Source: JADFGZ01 sp965222345 (GTDB taxonomy: Bacteria > Acidobacteriota > Terriglobia > 2-12-FULL-54-10). Taken from it: 64,000 nt of DNA. Where the stretch lies: contig CBDCTS010000007.1 of the NCBI GenBank assembly GCA_965222345.1, positions 2,117,800-2,181,799 on the forward strand, written 5' to 3'. Position numbers and translations under genes: made by a program. This document shows positions 23,257 through 31,339 of this stretch, piece after piece (the first letter of the stretch is position 1; each line of letters starts with the position of its first letter). The notes under the pieces are model-generated. The model worked only from the letters and a program-made list of their open reading frames with translations, had not been told where the DNA came from and searched no databases.

Positions 23257-25545
23257 TTGCCTGAAATCACCGCCCAACTCATTGAACAACATAACCTGAC
23301 ACAGGAAGAGTATCAGAGGATTCTGGAGATCCTGGGCCGGGAGCCCACCCTGACCGAACTAGGAATCTTCAGCGTGATGTGGAGCGAGCATTGCAGCTAC
23401 AAGAGCTCCCGTCCGCACCTGAAACGATTTCCTACCCAAGGGCCGGGCATTTTGCAAGGTCCGGGTGAGAACGCCGGGGTGGTGGAGATTGGCGATGGCT
23501 GGGTCTGTGTTTTTAAGATCGAGTCTCACAATCATCCCAGTTTCGTCGAGCCCTTCCAGGGCGCGGCCACAGGCGTCGGTGGAATCCTGCGGGACATCTT
23601 TACCATGGGAGCCAGGCCGGTTGCCGTGATGGATTCTCTCCGTTTTGGGCCGGTGTCTGGGGTGCCCGAGTTTTCCTCCGAAGGCGCGGCGAAGGTTCGT
23701 CTGGAACAGAATCGCCGCATTCTGCGCGGGGTGGTCAGCGGCATCGCCCATTACGGGAATTGTTTCGGCGTGCCGACTGTGGGCGGGGAAGCCGTCTTTG
23801 AGCCTTGTTACCAGAACAATCCTCTGGTCAACGTCTTTGCGCTGGGGCTGGCGAGAAAAGACCAAATTTTCTACGGACGCGCCACCGGGCCGGGCAACCC
23901 TGTCCTTTATGTGGGGGCGAAAACTGGCCGAGACGGCATTCACGGAGCTTCCCTGCTGGCGTCCTCGGAGTTTTCCAGCATCGACGGCCAACAAAAGCGT
24001 CCCAACGTGCAGGTCGGAGACCCGTTTCTGGAAAAGCTGCTGCTGGAAGCTTGTTTGGAGGTCATGCAGACCGATGCCATCGTGGGAATTCAGGACATGG
24101 GTGCGGCCGGGTTGACCTGCTCCAGCTGTGAAATGGGAAGCCGGGCTGGTACCGGCCTGGAAATTGAGCTGGACAAGGTTCCCCAACGCGAGTCCGGCAT
24201 GTCGCCCTACGAGATTTTGCTCAGCGAATCGCAGGAGCGCATGCTGCTGGTAGCCCGCAGAGGGCAGGAGCAGGAAGTTATTCGCGTGTTCCAAAAGTGG
24301 GGCCTGGATGCGATTGAGATCGGCGCCGTGACCGAGCAGCCAATTTTCCGGGTAAAACAGCATGGAGAGATCGTTGCTGAAATTCCCAACCGCCCGTTGA
24401 CCGATGATGCTCCCATTTACCAGCGTCCTTGGGCCGCAACCGAGCGTCGGGTCCCCCTGGAACCGCCCGTCCCGCTACCGTCCCGAACCGGCGCTGAGCT
24501 CAGAGACGATCTGCTGAAGCTGCTGGGATCGCCTGGCACCGCTTCCAAGCGATGGATCTCCGAGCAATACGACAGCATGGTCCGCACCAATACGGTGATC
24601 GGACCGGGGGCAGATGCCGCTCTGTTGCGGGTCAAGGAAACCTCACAGGGTTTGAGCATGTCGCTCGACGGCAATGGCCGCTATTGTTTCCTGGATCCGC
24701 GCCGAGGCGCTCGGTTGGCGGTTGCCGAAAGCGCACGCAATGTCAGCGTTACGGGAGCGCGGCCGCTTGCGGCTACAAATTGCTTGAACTTTGGAAATCC
24801 CGAAAAACCGGCGATCTTGTGGCAGTTTCGGGAGGTTGTAGAAGGAATAGCTGAAGCCTGCGAAGCCCTTTCGGTCCCCATCACGGGAGGCAATGTCAGC
24901 TTTTATAACGAAACGGAAGGCCAAGCCATCTATCCCACTCCGGTGCTGGGCGTGGTGGGCGTTCTGGAGAATATAGAGCGCCATGCTACCTTGTCTTTCA
25001 AGAACTCCGAGAGGGAAATCTGGCTCCTCGGCAAAGCTCAAACCGCCGCCGGCGAATTCCAAAGGGTGTTTGGCTCCTCCCAATACGCCCAGACGATCTT
25101 GGGTGCTCTGTGGGGACTGCCTCCGGCTGTGGATCTGGATTATGAGCGGCGAGTGCAAGCTTGTTGCCGGCGAATCATCGCCGAAGGGTTGGTGGAGTCG
25201 GCCCATGATATCAGCGAGGGCGGTCTGGCAGTGGCGATGGCGGAGTGTTGCCTGGCGGGAAACATCGGGGCCACTGTAAACCTCCCATCGAGCGGCGATC
25301 CTTTAGGTCTGCTTTTCGCGGAGGACCCTTCCCGCATTGTGGTTTCCGTACCCGTAAATTCTCTTGCGGAGGTCAGCCGGATTGCCTCAGAATATGGTGT
25401 CACTGCAGAAGCGATCGGGACGACCGGCGGGTCAACGCTGAAAGTGTTCAGGCAGGGAAAAGTTTTCTGGGAAGCTTCCCTTTCTCTCCTGCGTCATCCT
25501 TTCGAGACGGCGCTCGAACAAGCCTTGGAAAAGATAACTGTTTAG
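23257..25545 (+). CDS. purL: FGAM synthase, synthetase subunit PurL (small type)
   Basis: 762 residues, the length of the bacterial PurL that works with PurQ and PurS. TTG start. Motifs: GIFSVMWSEHCSYKSSR, ESHNHPS, FTMGARPVA, GIQDMGAAGLTCSS, KRWISEQYDSMV and GGNVSFYNE, covering both AIRS-type halves. It makes FGAM from FGAR, glutamine-derived ammonia and ATP. Confidence 0.95.
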   Translation: MPEITAQLIEQHNLTQEEYQRILEILGREPTLTELGIFSVMWSEHCSYKSSRPHLKRFPTQGPGILQGPGENAGVVEIGDGWVCVFKIESHNHPSFVEPFQGAATGVGGILRDIFTMGARPVAVMDSLRFGPVSGVPEFSSEGAAKVRLEQNRRILRGVVSGIAHYGNCFGVPTVGGEAVFEPCYQNNPLVNVFALGLARKDQIFYGRATGPGNPVLYVGAKTGRDGIHGASLLASSEFSSIDGQQKRPNVQVGDPFLEKLLLEACLEVMQTDAIVGIQDMGAAGLTCSSCEMGSRAGTGLEIELDKVPQRESGMSPYEILLSESQERMLLVARRGQEQEVIRVFQKWGLDAIEIGAVTEQPIFRVKQHGEIVAEIPNRPLTDDAPIYQRPWAATERRVPLEPPVPLPSRTGAELRDDLLKLLGSPGTASKRWISEQYDSMVRTNTVIGPGADAALLRVKETSQGLSMSLDGNGRYCFLDPRRGARLAVAESARNVSVTGARPLAATNCLNFGNPEKPAILWQFREVVEGIAEACEALSVPITGGNVSFYNETEGQAIYPTPVLGVVGVLENIERHATLSFKNSEREIWLLGKAQTAAGEFQRVFGSSQYAQTILGALWGLPPAVDLDYERRVQACCRRIIAEGLVESAHDISEGGLAVAMAECCLAGNIGATVNLPSSGDPLGLLFAEDPSRIVVSVPVNSLAEVSRIASEYGVTAEAIGTTGGSTLKVFRQGKVFWEASLSLLRHPFETALEQALEKITV

Positions 25546-25611
25546 CTTGCTGCTCCGTATGGGAGAATGCCAGTGAAAGCGAGAAGTTCCGATTCAGGGA
25601 AGGATTGAGGC

Positions 25612-27045
25612 ATGGACGATAAATTTCACGACGAATGTGGAGTCTTCGCCATTTACGGCCATCCGGAAGCGGCCAACCTTGCCTATCTGGGTCTGTATGC
25701 CCAGCAGCACCGGGGACAGGAGAGCGCAGGAATCGTTTCCAGCAACGGTAGAAAAATCTATCCCCATAAAGGCATGGGACAGGTCAGCGAGGTCTTTACG
25801 GAAAGCGTCCTGAAGGGGCTTCGCGGATGGCTGGCGATCGGCCATACTCGCTACTCCACTGCCGGTGATACGGTGCTGCTGAACGCCCAGCCGCTCACGG
25901 TGGGCTGCAACAAAGGTTTAATCTCGGTCGCCCACAACGGAAACCTCACCAACGCCCGGCAACTGCGGAAGCATTTGGAAGAAACCGGCTCCATTTTTCA
26001 AACCACCAGCGATACCGAAGTCATCGTCCATCTTCTGGCCCGGTCCGCAAAAAAGGATTTCCAGGAAGCTTTGACGGAAGCCCTGTTGCAGGTTGAGGGA
26101 GCCTACTCTCTGGTGATGCAGCGCGACGACCAGCTCTATGTAGTGCGCGACCCGCGTGGTTTTCGTCCCCTGTCGATCGGCCGCCTGCCGCGTCCGGAAA
26201 ACTTCTCTTCCGGCTCCCACTCCGGCAAAGATTCAGCTTATGTTTTCGCCTCCGAGACATGCGCTTTTGATCTGATCGGCGCCCGTTACTGGAGAGAGGT
26301 GAATCCCGGTGAAATTGTGCGGGTGGACTCCGAGGGCATACACGCGGCCCGTTTTGCAGCCGAGACCCCGCACGCGTTCTGCATTTTCGAGCATGTTTAC
26401 TTTTCCCGGCCCGACAGCCATATCTTTGGACGTTCCGTCCACCGTTCGCGGGAAGACCTGGGAAGACGGATAGCGCGGGAAGCTCCTGCTGATGCGGACC
26501 TCGTCGTTCCGGTTCCGGATTCCGGCGTGGCCGCCGCCATCGGTTATTCAGCCGAATCCGGGCTTCCTTTCAAGTTTGCCCTCATCCGCAACCACTACGT
26601 GGGCCGGACGTTCATTGAGCCGGAGCAACATATACGCGACTTCGGAGTCAAGTTGAAACTAAACCCGATTCGCAGCCTTTTGGAAGGACAGCGGGTGGTC
26701 TTGGTAGACGACTCCATCGTGCGGGGCACCACCAGCCGCAAGATTGTCCGCATTATCCGGGAAGTGGGGGCTCGCGAGGTTCACGTCCGCATCGGTTGCC
26801 CTCCAACAGTCGCGCCCTGTTTTTACGGGATTGACACCCCTACCCAGAAGGAACTCATCGGCTGGAAGCATTCCGTCGAAGGTATCCGGCAGTATATCGG
26901 TGCCGACAGCTTGGCTTACCTCTCTCTGGAGGGGCTGCGCCAGGCGGTCGGCGACCCCGAGGGCGAGTTTTGTACGGCCTGCTATACGGGCCATTACCCC
27001 ACGAAGCTGTCGAGGATCCCAGCGGCAATCAGCAGCCGCCGGTGA
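25612..27045 (+). CDS. purF: amidophosphoribosyltransferase
   Basis: 477 residues. The N-terminal glutaminase domain starts after a short propeptide at Cys9 (DECGVFAIYG). The PRPP site is VVLVDDSIVRGTTSRKIVR. Cysteines in the C-terminal region, including GEFCTACYTGHYP, indicate the iron-sulfur-containing Bacillus-type enzyme. It makes phosphoribosylamine, the first purine intermediate. Spacing of 66 bases from purL suggests the same operon. Confidence 0.95.
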   Translation: MDDKFHDECGVFAIYGHPEAANLAYLGLYAQQHRGQESAGIVSSNGRKIYPHKGMGQVSEVFTESVLKGLRGWLAIGHTRYSTAGDTVLLNAQPLTVGCNKGLISVAHNGNLTNARQLRKHLEETGSIFQTTSDTEVIVHLLARSAKKDFQEALTEALLQVEGAYSLVMQRDDQLYVVRDPRGFRPLSIGRLPRPENFSSGSHSGKDSAYVFASETCAFDLIGARYWREVNPGEIVRVDSEGIHAARFAAETPHAFCIFEHVYFSRPDSHIFGRSVHRSREDLGRRIAREAPADADLVVPVPDSGVAAAIGYSAESGLPFKFALIRNHYVGRTFIEPEQHIRDFGVKLKLNPIRSLLEGQRVVLVDDSIVRGTTSRKIVRIIREVGAREVHVRIGCPPTVAPCFYGIDTPTQKELIGWKHSVEGIRQYIGADSLAYLSLEGLRQAVGDPEGEFCTACYTGHYPTKLSRIPAAISSRR

Positions 27046-27070
27046 GGCTTCCCGGTGCAAACGTAAAACT

Positions 27071-27724
27071 ATGGAATCTTCTCCGCAACCTGCCCATCGG
27101 CTGGGAATTTTGTTGTCCGGACGCGGCTCCAATTTTATTGCGATTGCCGATAACGTCGCAGCCGGCAAGATCCCCGCTGAAATTGCCGTGGTCATCAGCA
27201 ATCGTCCCAACGCGCCCGGCCTGCAAGAAGCGCAGCGGCGCGGATTGGACGCCCGTTTAATTCCTTCGCGCGGGTTGGAGCGGGAACAGTACGACCGCAT
27301 GGTGGTCGAGGTGCTGCGGGAGAAGCGGGTGAACCTGGTTTGTCTGGCTGGCTTCATGCGCTTGCTCAGTCCCTACTTTGTCTCGCAGTTTCCCTACCGC
27401 ATACTCAACATACACCCCTCCCTGCTGCCTGCCTTTCCGGGTTTGGAGGCGCAGCGCCAAGCCTGGGAGCACGGCGTGCAGGTCACGGGTTGCACGGTCC
27501 ATTTTGTCGATGAGAATTTGGACGCCGGTCCCGTGATCCTCCAGACGGCTGTGCCTGTGCTTGACGGCGATACCGTGGAAAGCCTTTCGGCGCGCATCCT
27601 GGATGAGGAGCACCGCATCTATTCGGAAGCCATCTGCCTGATTCTCTCCGGCTGCCTGCGCGTCGATGGCCGCCGCGTGATCCGCACGGGGGAATCTGCC
27701 GCGATGGCACAATCCGGTGAGTGA
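27071..27724 (+). CDS. purN: phosphoribosylglycinamide formyltransferase
   Basis: 217 residues from ATG 27071, 25 bases after purF. The folate-dependent GAR transformylase motifs are visible: LGILLSGRGSNFIAI, LAGFMRLLSPYF, the catalytic NIHPSLLPAFPG and GCTVHFVDENLDAGPVI. Last gene of the purine cluster. A repeat-rich region follows. Confidence 0.94.
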   Translation: MESSPQPAHRLGILLSGRGSNFIAIADNVAAGKIPAEIAVVISNRPNAPGLQEAQRRGLDARLIPSRGLEREQYDRMVVEVLREKRVNLVCLAGFMRLLSPYFVSQFPYRILNIHPSLLPAFPGLEAQRQAWEHGVQVTGCTVHFVDENLDAGPVILQTAVPVLDGDTVESLSARILDEEHRIYSEAICLILSGCLRVDGRRVIRTGESAAMAQSGE

Positions 27725-27796
27725 CTCGCCAAGGGTTGACACACGCCGCATAACATCTTTCTCAAGCCCGGCAAATTGGGGTGTTTCCTGCGTCCA

Positions 27797-27860
27797 CTCA
27801 GGTAGGGCAGGCATTCTTGCCTGTCCCCATAGAGTACAGGCCGGTAAGGCCGGTGCTCTT
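27797..27860. repeat. REP-like hairpin repeat
   Basis: CAGGTAGGGCAGGCATTC continuing to TGCCTGTCCC folds as a hairpin (GGGCAGGCA/TGCCTGTCCC), then an imperfect palindrome around CAGGCCGGTAAGGCCGGTG. Copies occur at 28132-28190 and 45914-45980. Confidence 0.6.
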
Positions 27861-28020
27861 GTTTTACTCCGCATGACAGCGTTTCGGGTTGCTTGCCATT
27901 CCTGATTTACACCTGCCGGCAAACCGCTCTAAAGCCGTTGAATAACCCCCTATTAGGGGTTTCTTGTAAGGATTTCGTTTCTCTTTTTGGTGGCTTTTTA
28001 CACCTCTTAGCAAGAACTAC

Positions 28021-28500
28021 TGTTGATTCTAAAAGACTTGTTGGCTTTGTTTCGTAATTTATACCTGTTTTACCTTGCTCGCCTCCCTCTGTAGCATTTC
28101 TCCTAAAGTCGCATAGGTAGCGACAGGCATTCAGGTAGGGCAGGCATTCCTGCCTGTCCCTCAGCGTGCAGGCCTCCTGGCCTGCACTTGTCTCTTGCTT
28201 TCCAATCGCACGCAACCTACCTACCCCCCCTTGATGAATGGCTTTGCTTTGCATAACAAAGCCAATGCCCCGATCTTCGGCATATCCCATATCTCCTTAT
28301 TATGCAATTGGTTAGCTGGATACCAGAAGTTTTGAAATGGGTTCGTTTTGCAAAAAAACTTTTTCCTCCCGCTCCTCTCCCCCCGTAAGCTAAACAATGC
28401 CAGCTGCACAAACGCCCTCCGGCCCGATTGTCCCTCGCGCAAATTCCGGGGACAACAACATTATTCCGAGAATTCCGAAGGAACCGAACCGCGGTGCTGA
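28021..28500. repeat. long dispersed intergenic repeat, copy 1
   Basis: Several blocks recur in the same order at about 45869-46262: TGTTGATTCTAAAAG, GCATTTCTCCTAAAG, the REP-like hairpin, TGGGTTCGTTTTGCAAAAAA followed by TTTTTCCTCC, CGCCCTCCGGCCCGATTGTC and TTCCGAGAATTCCGAA. Translations of this sequence give peptides such as FCKTNPF that are not real proteins. The region also has AACCCC/GGGGTT at 27944-27961, a possible weak hairpin. Confidence 0.6.
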
Positions 28501-28511
28501 ATCAGGTAGCA

Positions 28512-28651
28512 ACAGGCCCGGCGAGATGATCTGCATCGGCATCAAAAAACTGGGGCGCTTCAATAAGGTAAGCCACCGCATCACCGGTGACCGCACCGGC
28601 CAATCCAACAGCCGAGGCGTCGGCTGGGCGTTTGTCCGCAACAGCAGTTGA
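28512..28651 (+). pseudogene. IS481-type transposase remnant
   Basis: The plus strand reads GEMICIGIKKLGRF, then HRITGDRTGQSNSRGVGWAF, which matches the start of the catalytic core of IS481-family transposases (normally E-L-I-H-I-D-I-K-K-L-G-R). The first catalytic Asp is replaced by Gly and the frame stops at 28651 after about 45 residues. No other part of the element is recognisable; 28652-28873 holds nothing I can name. Confidence 0.6.
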
Positions 28652-28873
28652 TGGTGGGTCCGCGTTGAAGTGAACGTAGTGTGGCTCTCGCCTCAAACTC
28701 TTGACCGGACAGGCCTTCACCAACTACTTGGTTCCGTGTCGTAGATCATGCCGTCCACCAAGCACGCCTCGGCCACGCGTAGGTTGGATTAGCAAAACTG
28801 CAGGCGTTTGATCGGAGCGCAAGAATTTGAAACCGGGAAAGGGGGTTCCCCGATTAACTTTTGTATCATGGGG

Positions 28874-29701
28874 CTAAAGTGAGTTCAATAAGTCGCGGGC
28901 GGTCTGGGCAGACAGGGACTCGGGGAATTCTTCCACAACGGATGTCAGCGTTCGCTTGGCCTTCTTCTCATCCTCGCGCAGCAGGTAAGCGCGGCCCAGT
29001 GCCAGCAGTATTTCGGGTTTGCGGTCGCTGGCGGGGAACTCCTTCAGGCAACGCTCCAAGGAGGACGCCGAGGCTTTGCCGTCCTGCAGGACGAGCGAAT
29101 TGAGGCCCATGGTGTACAGGATCACTTCACGCTCGGGTGTCTTCTTCTTCCCCTGATCCTGCCGGAGCGCTCTTTGGAAGAAACCATTGCTGGTATCGTA
29201 GAATCCTGTTTCGCGAAGCTTCCGGGCCATGCCTACAAGGGCTGGGAAGTGGTTTTTGTCCTCTTGAAGGATTCGGTCGATACGGTTGATTTCAGCAATA
29301 TCGTCTGGGAATGCGTTAACGATGGTCGTCATGCCGGTGGCATCGAGCATCCCCTGATGAGCCAGCAGCACGGTTCCATAGGAGTTCGTGAAGACCAGAT
29401 AGGGCAGCGCCAGAACATCGAACCTGCGCACCATCTCCGGCTGCAGATCGAAGTGAATGCGCACGCCGATCATTTTCTCCTGAAAGGCGGTGATCAATTC
29501 CGGGTCGGTGTAGACCTCGGCATCCATGATCCTGCACGGGGCGCACCAGTCGGCCCAGAAGTCGATCATCATGGGCCGGTCGTTCTGCCGCGCTTCCTCC
29601 ACCGCCTCATCCAGGTTTTTGTACCAATGGATTTCATTTTCCTGCGCCTGCAGGGAGTGACCCGCAAACGCCAGCAGAAAGACTATAAGAAAACTCAACA
29701 T
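28874..29701 (-). CDS. exported thioredoxin-fold protein with TPR-like C-terminus
   Basis: 275 residues. Signal peptide (MLSFLIVFLLAFAGHSLQAQ), then a thioredoxin domain with the redox motif W-C-A-P-C (Cys53, Cys56) in MIDFWADWCAPCRIMD and a cis-proline loop in ALPYLVF, like the DsbD-gamma/TlpA class. From about residue 150 the chain becomes helical with TPR-like units (ALVGMARKLRETGFYDTSNGFF, ILLALGRAYLLREDEKKAKRTL). It probably reduces or folds periplasmic proteins, perhaps c-type cytochromes, which this genome encodes in number. No operon partner. Confidence 0.85.
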   Translation of the reverse strand: MLSFLIVFLLAFAGHSLQAQENEIHWYKNLDEAVEEARQNDRPMMIDFWADWCAPCRIMDAEVYTDPELITAFQEKMIGVRIHFDLQPEMVRRFDVLALPYLVFTNSYGTVLLAHQGMLDATGMTTIVNAFPDDIAEINRIDRILQEDKNHFPALVGMARKLRETGFYDTSNGFFQRALRQDQGKKKTPEREVILYTMGLNSLVLQDGKASASSLERCLKEFPASDRKPEILLALGRAYLLREDEKKAKRTLTSVVEEFPESLSAQTARDLLNSL

Positions 29702-29725
29702 GGAAGCACTTTCTTATTCGCTATC

Positions 29726-29753
29726 GGAATTTCCTGGTTTAAGGTCTTGACAA
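29726..29753. repeat. 28-bp inverted repeat, left arm
   Basis: GGAATTTCCTGG through TCTTGACAA, the exact reverse complement of 29860-29887. It lies in the 5' leader of the thioredoxin gene. Confidence 0.8.
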
Positions 29754-29859
29754 GCATAATACCAGTTCGGCCTCTTTAGGCTCCAAAGGTTTCTTCTAAG
29801 CAATCCTATCCTTAATGAACCTCTATTTGCTCATGCTCATCAAGCGGTAGTGGGATCGG

Positions 29860-29887
29860 TTGTCAAGACCTTAAACCAGGAAATTCC
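29860..29887. repeat. 28-bp inverted repeat, right arm
   Basis: TTGTCAAGACC through AGGAAATTCC, exact complement of 29726-29753; 106 bases lie between the arms. A third, slightly diverged copy is at 31080-31107. Confidence 0.8.
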
Positions 29888-29943
29888 GTTCCGATTCTTA
29901 CTGCCCAAATCCGCCTGATCACCGAACTCCTGAAAGATGCGGG

Positions 29944-30912
29944 CTAGGCGTTCATCACGGTGAATTTAATAGTTGCGGAACGATCAGTGGAGTCAGCATC
30001 GCCGATGACCGCCTTCTCCCACCAAGTTCCGACAAGGTCGGAAGAAAACGTTCCAGTGCGCGACCACATGCCTTGATCATCAGTGACACCATAAGGCCCG
30101 TTCACCCCCATCCCCCAAGGGGTCGCCACTCCGTCAACCTCTTGCCAGATCTTTATGAAAACGGGGGCATTGGGCGTGGCGCCCGTGATTTCCAGAAGCC
30201 ACCCATCGCCCACGCGCGCAGCCGTGCCGCGAGCCGGGTCAGTGGTGTTGGTTAACGTCAGCACGGGTATCTGGGCATCCACACCTTTCTGGATGACGAT
30301 GTTGCCGCTCGTCAAGGTGCCCGCAAACTCGAATTCCGGCCCAAACAGCAAGTGATGCCCTCCTCCCGGGCTAAAGTATCCCGTCATGGAAAAGGAGTTC
30401 TTGCTGATCCCCACCTCAGCCGGGGTCCCAAAAGGGTCATCATCCGCCACGCAGCCATAAGGAATCTCTTCTTCGATGATTGGCGGAAAGCCGGGGACCC
30501 GGGTTTCCGAACGCATTACGCCTTCGTAGATTGCCCGGGGTTGACCATCCGGGCCATCCACAATGTCCAGCCGATCGATCCGCGTGCTTTGCATGTCCAT
30601 AAAGAACGAGTGCGCATCCAAGGGGACATTGCCAAGTTCGAAGGTAGGGAATATAAACGGTTCGAAGTTCGTGGTCACCTTGCAGTAAACCATCGTCTCG
30701 TCAAAGCCAAGATCCGTCGTCAGGGGCACTCGTCTGTCCGGATTCTCCGGATCGTCACGATGCGGGAACGGCCCCAAATCATACGAGCCGGACCCACTGA
30801 TTCTCCTGCCGCCTGACGCCGCGCTAGCCGAACCAGGGAGCGCAAGGACACCCGCGGTTGTTACTAACCCCGCACCCGTACGCTTCAGGAACCTTCTTCT
30901 GGAAACACTCAT
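29944..30912 (-). CDS. Tat-exported protein of unknown function
   Basis: 322 residues. ATG 30912 has GGAGG seven bases upstream and begins a twin-arginine signal SRRRFLKRTGAGLVTTAGVLALPGSASA. The mature domain is rich in Gly, Pro and aromatic residues (SFSMTGYFSPGGGHHLLFGPEFEFAG, GDGWLLEITGATPNAPVFIKIWQEVDG, GTFSSDLVGTWWEKAVIG), probably all-beta. I do not recognise a family. No catalytic motif stands out. It stands alone between two repeat-containing spacers. Confidence 0.75.
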   Translation of the reverse strand: MSVSRRRFLKRTGAGLVTTAGVLALPGSASAASGGRRISGSGSYDLGPFPHRDDPENPDRRVPLTTDLGFDETMVYCKVTTNFEPFIFPTFELGNVPLDAHSFFMDMQSTRIDRLDIVDGPDGQPRAIYEGVMRSETRVPGFPPIIEEEIPYGCVADDDPFGTPAEVGISKNSFSMTGYFSPGGGHHLLFGPEFEFAGTLTSGNIVIQKGVDAQIPVLTLTNTTDPARGTAARVGDGWLLEITGATPNAPVFIKIWQEVDGVATPWGMGVNGPYGVTDDQGMWSRTGTFSSDLVGTWWEKAVIGDADSTDRSATIKFTVMNA

Positions 30913-31295
30913 AAAATCACTCCTCCATTGTCTTGAGATCAACAATTACGAAAACATTTGAATCCAATCGATGGTTTTTTCATCCAATAATTGAAGAACT
31001 GATATTTTGGAAAAGGCTTTGGGTGAAAGAATCGCTTCATGACATATGCCGAGCTATGAGGGACTGTGAGGACGCCACAACAAGACCTTAAAATAGGAAA
31101 TTCCGTTCGCTATAAAGGTTTCCTGTTATCCCCCGGCTGTGGGGCGAATGCCGAAAGATGCCAACAGCGGCGTACATCAGGGTTATATTTTCCATCCTCC
31201 AGAAACACCTTCGTGGTGGCCCGAGAAGGAGCAGTCTCCCGAAAGTCGTACGCCACTGATGGCCGAATGTCGCCCGAGTTCCCGAGGCGGATGAG
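30913..31295. other. intergenic region with a third copy of the 28-bp repeat
   Basis: 31080-31107 carries CAAGACCTTAAAATAGGAAA, a variant of the arms at 29726 and 29860. No gene with an RBS and recognisable product is seen. Confidence 0.45.
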
Positions 31296-31325
31296 GTCGT
31301 TTGGAGCCTCAAGCCTCCAAACGAC
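31296..31325 (-). terminator. hairpin downstream of the TonB receptor gene
   Basis: GTCGTTTGGAG (31296-31306) and CTCCAAACGAC (31315-31325) are exact complements with an 8-base loop, 15 bases after the receptor stop on the minus strand. No T run follows. Confidence 0.5.
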
Positions 31326-31339
31326 TCCCTTTACCTGCC

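Noticed and set aside
27797..28190. CRISPR array
   Set aside because: Repeats are two to three diverged hairpins at irregular distances, with no uniform spacers and no cas genes.
29893..29946. Short frame ending ILTAQIRLITELLKDAG, reminiscent of the C-terminus of ribosomal protein S15
   Set aside because: Only 15 residues, no upstream continuation and overlaps the end of the Tat protein gene on the other strand.
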